DNA of 64,000 bases from Tetragonia tetragonoides (Eukaryota > Streptophyta > Magnoliopsida > Caryophyllales > Aizoaceae). Below are positions 48,691-61,780 of this stretch, piece after piece. The stretch spans positions 1,240,001-1,304,000 of the forward strand of contig CM076153.1 in assembly GCA_038025085.1 (NCBI GenBank), written 5' to 3'. The position numbers and the translations under genes are program-made. A model generated the notes under the pieces. The model did no database searches. It was not told where the DNA came from and worked only from the letters and a program-made list of their open reading frames with translations. Every line of letters starts with the position of its first letter. Within the stretch, counting starts at the first letter, position 1.

Positions 48691-49335
48691 TTGAGAATTG
48701 AGACAGAGAGAGAATATACGGGAGGAGAGAGAGAGGAGAGAGAAAAAAATATAGAGTAGTATCTTTAAATTTTAGAGGAGGGTCAGAGAATCTTGTTCTT
48801 GTGGTTTATCTTCATCGTCTCTAATTTCTTGTTCTTCGTCTTCAGTGACTGTCATTATGAAGTTGGATTAGGGGGAGAGAGAGAGAGAAGATGCAGACAG
48901 AGACAGCCACAAAAACGGAGAGAGAGAGTGGGGGAGAATGTTTTTAAATTTTAACCCACGCCCATGGCTTTGAAATTTTAATCCTTTTTTTTTTCTTTTG
49001 GCACCAACAAGATTTTCTTTTTTTTTTTTTTTTTTTTGATAATGAACCAACAAGATTTTCTTAAGGGGTAAATTAGTTTGTTTTGATAGCAAAGGGGTAG
49101 ATTAGTAAATAGCAAGTGGCAAGACAACATGAAGATTGAGGTTAGCCAATGATAATCAATAAAAAAAAATTGTTCAAGTGCATAAGATATTGACAATGCA
49201 TTTAAAAAACAAAAAGAAATTTAAAGATGTCAGTTAGCTTAGTTGGTAAAAGTTGTAATAATGTTGGAGACATAACTTTTAAAATACAAAAGATAACAAG
49301 ATAAAACATATGTAAATGTTAGATATATGCCTATT

Positions 49336-51838
49336 ATGACATCGGGTGTTCCTACTCTTATACCAGTGTATCGTAAAACGCCCTTCCAAGCTTATTAAGG
49401 ATCGGATAAGCGACCTTAAGGGTCTCCCATCTCCTCTAGAGTTATTCTGTGCGATTGGTGCGAAAATATTCACCTTCGTTCCGAGGCCTCCCGGAAGCCC
49501 AAAAAACGTAGATTATAGCCTTCTTTTTCGCCTTCCCGGAGCCCGGATGTCATTTTTGCCCAAACTTTTCCGGAGGGGTCAGTCATGACCCTAGAGGACC
49601 CTCGGTGTCCGGGAGGGTCATCCGGACCCCAAAACTTTGATATCACCCATGCCTTTGGTGTTCCAGCTCTAACACAAGTTTCCCGTAAAACGTCCTTCGA
49701 AGCCTATCAGAGACTGGATAAGTGACCCCGAGGACCTCACATGCCCCCTAGAGGTGTTCCGTGCGATGTGGTGCGAAAATATCCACCTTCGTTCCGGGGC
49801 CTCCAACAAGTTCAAAAAACGTGGATTAGCCTTCATTTTCGGCTTTCCGGGGCTCAGGTGTCATTTTTGCCCAAACTTCTCCAGGGGGTCTACCATGACC
49901 CTAGAGGACCCTCGGTGCCCCAGGAGAGTCATCCGGATTCCCGAACTTTGATATCACCCATGCTTTTGGTGTTCTTACTCTTGCACCAATGTGTCGTAAA
50001 ACGCCCTTCCAAGCCTATTAAGGACCAGATAAGCGACCCCAAGGGCCTCCCATGTCCCGTAGGGGTGTTCCGTGCGATATGGTGCGAAAATATTCACCTT
50101 CATTCCGAGGCTTCCCGGAAACCCAAAAAACGTGGATAATAGCCTTCGTTTTCGACTTCCCGGGGCCCGAGTGTCATTTTTGCCCAAACTTTACTGGGGG
50201 GTCTGTCATGATCCTAGAAGACCCTCGGTGTCTCGGGAGGGTCACACGGATCCCCGAACTTTGATATCACCCATGCTTTTGGTGTTCAAACTCTTACATA
50301 AATTTTCCGTAAAACGCCCTTCCAAGTCTTTCAGAAACCGGATAAGCGACCCCGAGGGCCTCCCATGTCCCCTAGGGGTGTTCCGTGCGATGGGGTACGG
50401 AAATATCCACCTTCGTTCCGGGGCCTCCGAGAAGCTCAAAAAACGTGGATTATATCCTTCATTTCCGGCTTCTCAGGGCTCAGGTATCATTTTTGCCCAA
50501 ACTTCTCCAGGGGGTCTACCATGACCCTAGAGGACCCTTGGTGTCCCAGGGAGAGTCATCCAGATCCCCGAAGTTCGATATCACTCATGCTTTTGGTGTT
50601 CATACCTTTACACTAGTGTACCGTAAAACGCCCTTCCAACCCAATCAAGGACCGGATAAGCGACCCCAAGGGCCTCCGATGTCCCCTAGGAGTGTTCCGT
50701 GCGATATGGTGCGACAATATTCACCTTCATTCCGAGGCCTCCTGGAAGCCCAAAAACGTGGATTATAGCCTTCATTTTCGGCTTCCGGGGGCCCAAGTGT
50801 CATTTTTGCCCAAACTTTTCCGGGGAGTATGTCATGACCCTAGAGGACCCTCGGTGTCCCGAAAGGGTCATTCGGATCCCCGAACTTTGATATCACCCAT
50901 GCTTTTGGTGTTTCAAGTCTTACACAAGTTTCCCGTAAAACGGCTTTCCAAGCCTATTAGGGACTGAATAAGCGACCTTGAGAACTTCACATGTCTCCTG
51001 GAGGTGTTCTGTGCTATGTGGTACGAAAATATCCATCTTCGTTCTGGAGCCTTCCATAAGCTAAAAAAATGTGGATTATAGCCTTCATTTTCGGCTTCCC
51101 GGGGCTCAGGTGTCATTTTTGCCCAAACTTCTCCGGAGGGTCTACTATGACCCTAGAGGACCCTCGGTGCCCCGGGAGGGTCATGCGGATCATCGAACTT
51201 TGATATCACCCATGCCTTTGGTGTTCAAGCTCTTACACCAGTTCCCACTAAAACGCCATTCCAAGCCTATTAGGGACCGGATAAGCGTCCCCGAGGGCCT
51301 CCCATGTCCCCTAAGGGTGTTCCATGCAATATGGTGCGAAAATATCCACTTTCATTTCGGGTCCTCCCAGAAGCTCAAAAAACGTGGATTATAGCCTTCG
51401 TTTTCGGCTTCCAGGGACCCGAGTGTCATTTTTGCCCAAACTTCTCCAGGTGGTCTATCATAACCGTAGATGACTCTCGGTGCGCCGAGAGAGTCATCCG
51501 CATCCCCGAACTTCGATATCAACTATGCCTTCAGTATTTTGGCGCTTACATTAGTGTCCATAAAAACGCGCTACAAGCCTATCATGGACTCGATAACGGA
51601 TTCCGGGGGCCTCTATGTTCCCTAAGGGAGTCCCATGCGGGGTGGTTCAGAAATATCCACCTTCGTTCCGGGGCCTCTCACAAGCCCAAAAAAGTGGATT
51701 ATAGCTTTGTTGTTCGACTTTGCGGTGCCAGATTTTTGTTGTTGCACAAACTTCTCTAGGGGGTATATCGTCATCCTAGAGGAACTCCGGCGCCTCAAGA
51801 CGATCATCCGATTCCCGAACTCTGATTTCATCCATGGG
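49336..51838 (+). repeat. Satellite array 1: about 8 copies of a ~313-bp monomer
   Basis: The motif CGTAAAACGCCCTTCCAAGC (with variants) recurs near 49374, 49686, 49997, 50310, 50624, 50937, 51250 and 51560, a spacing of about 310-316 bp. Each monomer also contains GATATGGTGCGAAAATAT, AACGTGGATTATAGCCTTC, CATTTTTGCCCAAACTT, GACCCTAGAGGACCCTCGG and CTTTGATATCACCCATGC. The last copies are the most diverged. The array is GC-richer than its surroundings. Its open frames (up to 151 codons) shift between monomers and are not genes. Confidence 0.93.
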
Positions 51839-52231
51839 GCACGAGACTTGGTACATTGACGTTGGGACATAGGCTCTGGGACATGGAAGATGGCGCTTGC
51901 TGGACGTTGCGACATGGAAAGTTGGCCACCCAGATTTTATTTCAATAATTTTTTAATGTAACACACTATTCTCACATTTGTTAATAAAAAGGCTAATAAT
52001 CATTTTCTAAGCACTCGATTAGATATAGATAACACAAAAACTAATTGAAAATTTAGGGAGCTATGCAACGCCGCCGTTTCATTGGGTGTCCACCAAACCA
52101 AAAGGGCAAGCCTTGAAACAGATCGGAGCAAGCAAAAAAGAGTGGCCTTTGACACTTTCAGAATTCATAGAGAGAGAGAGAGATTAGCCAAGCAAAAACC
52201 TCAACAGAACTACAAATTTAAGAGAGAGAAA

Positions 52232-52647
52232 ATGAACACAGACATAACAGCATCAGCGAAGCCAGAATACCCAGTTGTGGATCGTAACCCACCATTCACA
52301 AAAGTCGTCGGTAACTTCAGCTCTCTTGATTACCTCCGTTTTGTCACCATCATCGGTGTTTCAGTCACCGTTGGCTATTTATCTGGTAATTAACTCCACA
52401 TTTTATCTCTCCTCATTTGTTTTTTTTAAAATATGGGTTCTTTTTTTTTATTAATTTTCCTTATTTGTGGGTTTGTTGTGATTTAGGGATTAAGCCAGGG
52501 ATTAGGGGTCCATCAATGGTGACAGGTGGGCTAATTGGCGTTATGGGTGGGTTCATGTACGCTTACCAGAACTCTGCTGGGAGACTCATGGGATTTTTCC
52601 CTAATGATGATGAGGTAGCTCAGTACAAGAAGCAGCTTAATCTTTGA
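52232..52647 (+). CDS. Mitochondrial complex I subunit, plant 20.9-kDa type
   Basis: Exons 52232-52385 and 52487-52647 join to 104 aa. The ATG at 52232 begins MNTDITASAKPEYPVVDRNP; further marks are FTKVVGNFSSLDYLRF, GIRGPSMVTGGLIGVMGG and AYQNSAGRLMGFFPND. This matches the small plant NADH:ubiquinone oxidoreductase subunit of the At4g16450 type. Two hydrophobic stretches (about residues 33-52 and 61-80) fit a membrane-arm subunit. The length is that of the family. The intron is only 101 bp. The gene sits between the two opposed satellite arrays, yet looks fully intact. Confidence 0.92.
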
Positions 52648-52769
52648 AATGAATATTTGAGACAATTGGGGTTTCGTTTTAATTAGATAGATTTTGGAGT
52701 AAATTTGCAATAACTGTCTCTGGGTTTTTGTTTTTTGATTGTATTTTGTGTCAAGATGCAATCTTTCTT

Positions 52770-53520
52770 GTTATTCTGTGGTTTTGGGTATCCCTTGATG
52801 TTGGGTATATGACATATTGAGTGATGGAGTTAAATTGGGAATAATGTTGAACTTGATTCAAGCTCTTGCTCATTTTGATGTGAATGTTCATTTGAGTTAA
52901 TGCTGAAGCCACTGCATTTTATATCAGAAGTACTCATAGTCGTAATATTGACACCTATCTCGAATTTGCTTGTTTTGTGTACACTAGATTGGGCTTGGCA
53001 CCTGAATCGAATAATGATCTTGTCTATTTGCTTCTTTTGGCTTGTTATTTTGGTGTTGAAAAGGCTTGATTTCTACTATGAACATTCGATAGCTACAAAA
53101 TGTCGGTTGTTCAAGGAATGTGATTAGTCTGGGTTTTTATTTCCTGCTTTAATCTTGTCTCAAGCTACAATTTTTTCTTATCCTGTGGTTTTTTGGGAAT
53201 CCCTTGATGTTGGGTATACCACATTTGAGTGATGGAATTAAATTGCTAATAATGTTGGGCTTGTTTCAAGCTCAAACCCCTTGCTCATTTTGATGTTGGA
53301 TGTTCCTTTGAGTTGATGCTGAAGCCACCGGTGTTACTCATAACGAGCTCATTTTGATGTTGGATGTTGTTTCTCCCTTTTGAGGTATTTTTTATTAGAT
53401 TAGCTTCTTTCGGGCGCACATGATTACTTTCACACGACTCGTAACATTTGCTTTGATTTGCTTATTTTGGCCTACTGACTCGGTGTTGAAAAAGCTTGGT
53501 TTCTGTCATGCACATTGATT
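52770..53520. repeat. Diverged ~400-bp tandem duplication downstream of the complex I gene
   Basis: ATCCCTTGATGTTGGGTAT...GAGTGATGGA(G/A)TTAAATTG, TTGCTCATTTTGATGT, TGCTGAAGCCAC and GTGTTGAAAA(G/A)GCTTG(A/G)TTTCT occur in the same order at about 52790-53080 and 53190-53500. No coding content. Confidence 0.75.
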
Positions 53521-54419
53521 GTGATGGAATATTAATGTTGGTTTTAGGAATGGAATATCTTCAATTTATTTTCTTTGAAAATGGTGGCAAGAGAGGGTTG
53601 TTGTTTGTGCTTGTTTCTCTGATTTAGCCTATTTGGTTAAAATGTATGTGAGGGCCGTCTTTTTCTATGGGTACCACAGGGTTTTTGGGTCTCCATGAGA
53701 TCTTTATCCACTTCAATTAGTCACTTATCCTTCAACTGAAGTACTAGACCTGGAATGTGATTTCTGTAGGTTTAGATACTTGTAGTTAGGTGTCTGGTTG
53801 TTGAGCTCTGTGTATTCTGGTACTATCTTGCTGGAAGGTTGATAAACTTCGAGTTGCATTCTTTTGGATGAGCAATTTGACCTATGAACTTACTCTATGC
53901 ATTTCAGACTTATGACTTGGTTTTAAACAATTATGACTTTTAACTTTGTTGCTATAATGATTTGTAGAATGAATTTTGGCAGTAGTTGCTTCTGAAGTAT
54001 GCTAGGATAACTGTAACAGTTATAGTTGCCAACTAATGTAGGATATTATGTAGACTAGAAAATGTTTTAGAGTTGGTAAAATATGGTGCTTCTATTATGG
54101 AGTTGGTTAAGCTTGTGCAATAAATTGACTTTTTTGGGGCTTGCACTCTTGCGTGTTTTAATCTCAATTCTCAAGCATTGGTGGTAAATTAGTCTGAACT
54201 TCTTATCACAATACACATGTGCTGATTTCTCTTTCCCTTTTTCCCATGGAAAGTATTTTTAGTTTTGATCCCTAGTTTCTCCTTAGTATCCTACTTTACA
54301 TCCAGTAGGTTAATTCTCAAGCCTTAAATATACTATTTACAGCCAGCTTTTCTCGTCGTTCCTCCTTGGATTCCATTTCACCACCTTTTTAGTGAATTTC
54401 ACATTATAATTCTGAAGTC
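53521..54419. other. Intergenic DNA, nothing recognised
   Basis: AT-rich sequence between the duplicated segment and satellite array 2. No gene or repeat end was identified. Confidence 0.35.
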
Positions 54420-55697
54420 TTTGATGAACCTTTTATTATTCACCCATTATAAGGGTCCGAACACCAAACCATGAGTGAAGATGATATGCGGGCATCAAGA
54501 TGACCTTCTAGGGGAATTGGGGGGCCTCTTAGGTCATTTTGAGTCTCTCCAAACATCAGGGTTAAAAATCTCAACTAGGTCCTAGGATGGCCAAAATCCA
54601 AAGGCTATAATTCATGAAATTTGAGCATTTACCAGGCTCCAGGACCAAGGTTTTTAATTTCGCACCATATCAAGTGAGGAACCCTCAGGGGACATGAAAG
54701 GGCTCCGCGGTTGTTTTTTTGGGTCCTAAGTAGCATTTGATGACCCCTCTATTGCTCACTCATTATAAGGGCCCCAACATCTAGACCATGGATGGATCTA
54801 AAGCCCGGGCATTGAGGTGACCTCTCAGGGGTCATTAGAGGCCACTTGGGTCACGGGGAGTCTCTCGAAGCATCCGGGTTGAAAATCTCAATCAAGTCCC
54901 AGGAAGCCAAAATCCAAAGGCTATATGAAATTTGGATGTCCAAGAAGCTCTGGGACCAAAGTTCGTATTTTCACACCATCTTGGGTGGGGAATCTCCTGG
55001 GGATGTAAGACGCCCCCAGGGTCCATTATCGGGTCACAAGTAGTCTTTGATGACTCTTTTATTGGTCACCCATTATAAGGGCCGGAATACCACAACCATG
55101 AGTGAATATGATATTCAAGCATCAAGATGGCCCCCCGAGGGAGTCGGGGGGCTCTTCTTGGGTCACTGCGAGTCTCTCAAAATATCAGGGTTAAAATCTG
55201 ATTTAGGTCCTAGGATGGCCAAAATCCAAAGGCTACAAGTCACCGGAATATGAGCATCTAGGAGGCTCTGAGACCAAGGTTTTCTTTATGCACTATATCA
55301 GGCGTGGAATCCCCCCCCCCCCCGGGAGGTGGGATACCCGGGGTCGGTACTTTGGTTCTAACTTAGATGACCCTATTATTGATCCACTTTTTTTTATCAC
55401 TGAAACCTTGATTGAATATGAAGTTTGTGCATCGGGATGGCCTCTCGGGGGCACCAAGGGGCCTCCTGGGTCAACGTGGGTTTCAGAGCATCGGGGCTGG
55501 AAATCTCAACAGGGCCTTAGGATGGCCAAAATCAAAAGACAATAATCCACGAAATTTGGGCGTTTGGGAGGTCCGGTGACCAAGATTGAAATATTCGTCC
55601 TATATCGGACGGGGACCCCCTGGGGACATGGTAGGGCCCCAAGATCGGTTATTGGTTCCCAAGTAGCCTTGGTGTCCTTTTTTCTAGTCACCCGTTA
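54420..55697 (-). repeat. Satellite array 2: about 4 copies, inverted relative to array 1
   Basis: CCATTATAAGGGYC-type starts recur near 54445, 54771 and 55071 (with a diverged one near 55380), a period of about 300-326 bp. Each unit has GGATGGCCAAAATCCAAAGG and a GGGTCAC/TGAGTCTCTC part. The reverse complement shares with array 1 CATGTCCCCT(A/G)RGGG, GATATGGTGCGAAA, ATTATAGCCTT and CATGSTTTTGGTGTTC in the same order. Hence it is the same family, more diverged and in opposite orientation. Confidence 0.82.
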
Positions 55698-57257
55698 ACC
55701 TATCTGCTGTTTGGATGTTTACAAGAGGGGGTTGTGAGATCCAATTGCGCTCCCTCCTGATTCACGTTTACTTGTTTATGTGTAGCTTAGGAGTTTAGAG
55801 CAGTAATAGATTACATAGGCTTATAGATGATCCAATGTGAGATTTCATAGGCTTAGAGCAGGAAATTAGATAGGGCACTCTGTAATTTGAATTTTTTGTT
55901 GTGTTTTGCTCAGATGTGCTCGACAACAGAAGTTTGAGAGGTTTTCTTAGACATAATGAGATAGTACTTGTGACATTAAATAATATTTCTGATTTTGGGG
56001 TTAAGTAGGGTTCGTGTTATTGGTAGTGTAATCCCAAAATAAGGGGCTGGCTGGCTGGCAGGGTACCACTCAACTTACCTACTCAGAAGCAGACCAGGTT
56101 TTGCTTCCAATCCAGCTTGATATAACATTAGAGTGATTAGACTTCACACGGATGCTAATGCATAGTTGTAGGGGTTACCATCATAATGCAGCTAGGGTCC
56201 TAGGTGTGGGCAGTGATTTGATTATGTCCTTAACTGCACTTAAGTTTCATTTTACTTGCTGTCAGTGAGTATTTGGTTGGTGGTTTCGCAGCCTTATAAG
56301 AGTTGTAGTAGACTGAAAATTTGTTGATCCCATGCAATGTATTTCACATCCTTGTTCTTGCTATACGGACACCAATTCATCACTTCATGTAAGTTGGTAG
56401 TTGGTACCCCCATATATGCATGGATGGCTTTGTATAGTTGATGAAACAATGCTTCATTTTTTCTTCCTTTTGAGAAGCTAGGTTTGGTTTAGTCCTGTTT
56501 GCCATTTGCAGATTTCAATGTGTGCTAATTCATTTTGGTTGAAACTTAAGGGTCTTTTTGTTCTTTGAAGAAGGCTGATTTCTGTGTTTTGGTTTATTCT
56601 ATGCTAGTAACTAAACTATTGTATTTGCATGCATTCAGGGTGATCTAAATTCATGAATGATTAATTATATCCAAGGAAACTTGGACCAGTGAACCTTGTG
56701 TTCTATGCACCATTGTGAACTTGACGATTCTATTCTATCAGATCGGTTGCTCTATTCTGTTACATGCCTGTTGTGATGTATACTTGTATAGGGTTATGAA
56801 CTTCCCTGCAAGTTGTACTTTGCATTCGCTACGCTGAGTTAATTCAAGTGTTTTTTCTGAGTTCATGTAGCTAATAGCATGTCGTATCTAGCGATGTTTA
56901 TGCCTTCTATTGACAGAGGAGTTGCAAATGTTGGTGATGGGGTGATGTACTCTGTTTGATTCCCCCTTCCATGAACCTCCTCTTCCCTTTAGAATGTGGA
57001 CATCGGAAAAAGCTCTGCTTATCCTTTATTTGATCTGGAGCAATGTGATATACGATGATGGAAATACGGAATGTAATTAGGGAGCATTCGGCTAGTATTG
57101 CTGCGTCTCTATACCGTTGTTATGAAGGAACCTGTGCATATAAATCTTGATCTCCTTTTGTCTAATCAGGACAGGACTTGTATCTGCTCCTGCTTTATAC
57201 CAAAATGTGGGTTTGTAAAGTTGGCCATTTCAGCGCATAAGTCCAACACCAAAACTC
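55698..57257. other. Intergenic DNA, nothing recognised
   Basis: Only short ORFs. No family match or transposon ends were seen. Confidence 0.35.
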
Positions 57258-57352
57258 GTATGAGGTGGTTTTAAGATGAGGCGTCTCATACAAGCATGAC
57301 TTCATGCTTGGTTATAGAGGTAATCTCACCTTAAAGCCGCCTCATAGGAGAA
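57258..57352. mobile_element. Foldback MITE with GAGGCG motifs, diverged copy
   Basis: ATGAGGTGGTTTTAAGATGAGGCGTCTCATAC at the left and CTCACCTTAAAGCCGCCTCAT at the right pair as an inverted repeat, with CATGCTTGGTTATAGAGG in common with the F-box intron copies. Just downstream (57470-57530) lies a short tRNA-like motif GCTTGGTGGTTAGAGCAAAA. Confidence 0.55.
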
Positions 57353-57600
57353 TTATTGTTACCCGTCAAAGATAAGTGACATGACATCCGTGGTTTATGA
57401 ACTATAAACAGGATAGTGATACCAAGGTAGACAACAAACTATACTGAATTAGAACCACAAATAATAAGGCTTGGTGGTTAGAGCAAAAGGGACTTGAACT
57501 CAAGCCTACGTGGTCTAAAATTATCCATGGGTTCATATTATTGTCTCAAAATTGCATAGGTCCCTTATCATGGGGTTTTCCCTTTCTGTTGACAAAAACA

Positions 57601-58802
57601 ATGGAGGCACTATCTTCTCTCTCCTCTCTTCCTTTGCACCCTCCATGCTCCAACTCCAAATCCAAATCCAAATCCAACAACAACAATTGCTCATCAACAA
57701 CCACTTGTTCTCGATTAGGGTTTAACCCAATTGTAAAATTAAGGAGCAAAACAAACAATGGTATCAGATTACTTAAACCATCGAATAATTTGAATGTGAG
57801 GGTAAAAGCTGTGGACGATGTTTCAGCAACTATTATTACTGATCCAGATCAAGCTCAACTCACCTGGCAAATCATCGTTGGTACTCTAGGTATCTTTCTC
57901 TCTCTCCAGAAATTTTTACTTAGATTGGAACGTTACACCATTAACGTGCATAGTTCCTATATAAGCATCACATATTTTAAAAAGATGATTCATTATATAT
58001 ATTTTTCATTTCAAGCACATGGTTATTGCCTTATTGGTTATAAAGATTATTACTATGATCATAATTTTAATTATTCTGACCGTTAGTGCTACTGAGTAGG
58101 ACTACTTTGACTTCAATATTCCACCCTTTCTATGCAAGTAGATCAGACCCATCGAATACTTTGACTAAATTGTTTTTTATTAATATTTTGGGATGGGTTT
58201 TTGATTAATTAGTTAAAGCATGGTCATGACTTATTATTAATCCTTGGGAGCGAATTAAATAATAATTTCTAAATTTTTTTGGCTACTATGATTAAATTGT
58301 TATTTTTGTAGTTTGATTGGCTCAATTAGTTAGTTAATATGTATGTACTGGTGGTGCAGCTGGGGTAACGCCCTTCATTGTTGCTGGAATTGAGTTCAGC
58401 AAAAGGATTGTAAGTTCATTTATAAAAGACAGAACTTTCTAAATTATAAGTTGTGTAATTAAGAATTAAATTAAACGGATTATTCATCAATAATGTGAAT
58501 GAATAATGAGGCAGGTAGCGCAGAGAAGGTGTGAGGTGTGTGGAGGTTCAGGATTAGTTCTCAGAGACAAAAAATACTATTTCAGGTGTCCTAGCTGCGG
58601 TATGCTGTTTTACATGATCGAATTTAAGCAATTACAGTATATATCACAAAAACTTCTATAACACGGTTTTTCTGTAACTTTAGGTGGTATGAGGGACATG
58701 TTTATTAAGTAAAACAAGGGTTACAATATCTTATGATTTGTCAATCTTTTGGCAGGAGGATTTCTTCCATGGCAATCTTGGAAAAGATTCTTTTCCGGCT
58801 GA
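57601..58802 (+). CDS. Small plastid protein with DnaJ-type cysteine motif and one membrane segment
   Basis: Exons 57601-57889, 58360-58409, 58515-58599, 58756-58802 join to 156 aa. The N-terminus is Ser-rich with a long Ser/Lys/Asn run (SNSKSKSKSNNNN), as in a chloroplast transit peptide. A hydrophobic stretch at about residues 88-108 (TWQIIVGTLAGVTPFIVAGI) is likely a membrane segment. Four Cys follow in C119-x2-C122-GGSG and C138-x2-C141-GG, a DnaJ-like zinc-binding pair, then FLPWQSWKRFFSG at the end. It resembles conserved plastid proteins of unknown function. The ATG at 57601 is preferred because the open frame upstream lacks transit-like content. Confidence 0.85.
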
Positions 58803-60235
58803 TATTACATGTATATAGAGATGCTTCATTGGTTCTATTCGGCCGCTGAAGATCAACAGAGTTTTCCAGTATTTTGTGACCATACGTAGAATACTCGATA
58901 CTTGTTAAGATTAATCATCCGGAGTACTCGAGTATATTTTTTTTTCCTTTCTTTTCGTCTACTATCCATGTATTGATATAGCAATTGATATCTTAAAACA
59001 TATATACAATCATACACTAGAAAAAAATTATCCCAGTTCTCTAAATGGTCTGAAGGAAAATTTTCCTTTTTGCCCAAGGGTTTATGTAAATTATATCTCA
59101 AAAGCTACAATTACTAATTACAAGGGTGTGTATGTGCGCACTTAAATGATTATAGTGTTAATGGAGACAAATAGAGAGGTATTAATTATTTAGCGGAGTG
59201 TAGAGATGATCTCTTGTGATGTATTCAAGTACATCAGAGAGGGGAGCAATTATGTATCCAATATGGTAAGAGTTACGTTCGCTGTAATAGAATCAAGAAG
59301 ACTAATTATTATTCCTTATTTTAATCATCAAATCGTTTCACGAACGAATTAAGTGCTCTCAATAAGCAATTTCTTCATTCATTAAATCAAACATTAATAC
59401 ACTACTGACGTATGAAATCAACATAAGAATTGTTAAAAATGACCCATGAGTGTAATCCAAGCATTAAGAAGAAAATTAAATTAGTCCATGATAGTATACT
59501 CCAACATTACATTACAATCCAGAACAATCATGCCAAAAGGAGCTTATCTATCTAACTAGATTTTACTCATTTTAGTAATGGCAAGCCGTCAACTACTACT
59601 AAAAAGCTCCTCTTTTTGGTCTCTTTCCAATTGAAGCAAGTTTTGTAAGCGTAAAGTCAAGACAACTACATATTACATATTTTTGGCTTAATAAAAGAAA
59701 TGTATAAGTAAATGACGATCAAAACACCCTGCGCTACATCATGTTCGAATTCTCGTAATTACATATACTCACTTATATATCACATGTCTATAATCACAAA
59801 ACAAGTATAAATAATCTTATTCAACATATAAACTACTCGGCTAGCAATTGGCGACTTATTGATAATCATACTTACGAATGATAGAAATAGAATTGGACAA
59901 TGTCATACATGTAATCATTGACCAATAACATCTCCTCAAAAAAAAAAATTAAAAAAAGAAATGATTGACCAATAACATACCCGTATGAATTGCTCGTTAT
60001 CTAGTACTCGTCTAAAAATATTTTTTTTATATATATTTTAATATCAGATTATGCCAGTTGACCACGTGTCACCAATCCATTAAATATACAGTCATTAGAA
60101 CCAAAGATGACATGATGGCTGATGGCTGATGCCTGATAAATCTGATATGCAGTGATGATGCCCATCTCTCTAAGAAAAGTTTTGATGGCATAAAAGCAAT
60201 TAAGCCAAAACAATCAGGCCATTTGTTGCCCAATT
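58803..60235. other. Intergenic DNA between the plastid protein gene and the GRAS gene
   Basis: AT-rich. It includes the 3' UTR of the upstream gene and the promoter of the GRAS gene. No further gene or repeat recognised. Confidence 0.4.
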
Positions 60236-60240
60236 TATCC

Positions 60241-60248
60241 TATAAATG
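60241..60248 (+). promoter_or_regulatory. TATA box of the GRAS gene
   Basis: TTATCCTATAAATGCC precedes a leader exon that ends ACAAG|GTTAGT near 60400. This places the transcription start at about 60270-60280. Confidence 0.55.
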
Positions 60249-60269
60249 CCTCAACCGAATCTCTTCATT

Positions 60270-61651
60270 TATCTTTCTCATTAATTTCCCACCGAGTTAA
60301 CCATCAAGCACTGGAGTGCTCCTTTTGATTCTCTTAGAAAGGAGAGAGAAAGAACTATGAGCAAAGAGCAAACATCAGCTAATTAATTAAGCAAACAAGG
60401 TTAGTAAAACCTCAACATCCTATGTCATTTAATGTTGTAAACTTTTGATTCTGGGTGTCTTCTGTTTTTCCCTTATTTGTGAAATCTTTGTTGATCTTTC
60501 AATTGGGTTCTCTTTATGTATTTCTGCAATTGCATGAGATGATTGCTATTTTGTTAGAGGTAAAAAGTTATGCTTTTTTCTGTTTGATTTCATGCTTTTT
60601 TGTGGAAATATGATGGGTTTATAGTTTAAGCTTCATAAGTAGAATATTATAGATGGTCAAGTTCATTCATTTATGCTCAGAGTGCTGAAATACAAAATGC
60701 CCATTTTGGTTGAGACTTCTGTTTCATTGAGTTTCTTAGAGCTAGGGATTGCTGTTGTTTACAATAGACATTGATTGAGCGACTTTGTTTGGAACCCATT
60801 TTTTTTTCTTGCAAAGGGTAAGTTGGCATACATCTTGAAAAACCTAAACCAATTTGGATCAGCACCTGGGTTTGTTTTTGTTATTGTATTCGATTATTTT
60901 ATTGATTTTCAAAGTGTTTTACCTTTAAAATTTTAATCTTTGATCTTTGTTGTTAGCTTGTTATGCCCTACTGTTGGTAGATTGATTCATTGGTAATGGT
61001 AGGTTTAGATGGCCCTTTCAGAGATGGGGTTTATGGTAATAATATTTGAATGGAGAGAATGCTTCATGTTCCCAATAATATCTCTCTCTGTTGCTTGTGA
61101 CTTTGTAGGTTGTTTTCTGTCATTTTCTCTCTATTTCAGTAGTGTTTGGGGCCACAAAGCAGTAAACTAGGTTAACTTTAAAGGGGGTTAGCATTTATTT
61201 GGTAGGTGGTCATCTCAATCCTGGAGTTTTCTATGCAAACAAGAAGTTCAGGGAAGTTTGAATAGTACAGATTTTGTTGTCCTGGAGATATGATTTAATT
61301 GGTTAGTTCAAAATTTGAAGCTGATGACAATTAGTACATTCTGGAATTGTACCACTGAATTTGAGTGCTGAACTACCATTTGGACCCTCCTAATTGTTTA
61401 TGCCTAGTTAGCTTTTGGTCCTGCTTGATGCGAAATACGATTGTAGATCTTGCTTTGGGCATCTTAATGATTGTTTTTCTTCCGTTTGTGTAATTAGTTT
61501 GCTTGAAATCAAATTGAATTGTAGACCTACTGTTATCCAGAAATTCGGATGGCAATTGTCATATACTCCATATGATTATGTATTGTAACTTAATGTCCAA
61601 TCGATGTCTCTGTTGTAACTTGTAATAGCCATTTCATCTCCTTTGATGCAG
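60270..61651 (+). other. 5' UTR exon and leader intron of the GRAS gene
   Basis: The leader exon runs to about 60400 (donor GTTAGT). The intron of about 1.25 kb ends at the acceptor TTTGATGCAG (61642-61651). After it the leader contains a small ORF (ATGAAAGATGGAGCTATG..., ending TAG near 61727), out of frame with the main protein. Confidence 0.5.
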
Positions 61652-61780
61652 AACTTGTCACTGAAGTCTGTCTACAAAATTATTAGGATATCAGATGAAA
61701 GATGGAGCTATGAAAGGCAAGTTTTAGTTGCTCATTTGCTTTATTGCCTTGTAATTCTCAGGATATTTCAGCCTCAGTCG

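Noticed and set aside
49741..51759. Several open frames of 100-151 codons in the satellite array
   Set aside because: They repeat with the monomer and shift frame between copies; the period is not kept as a coding unit and no domain is seen.
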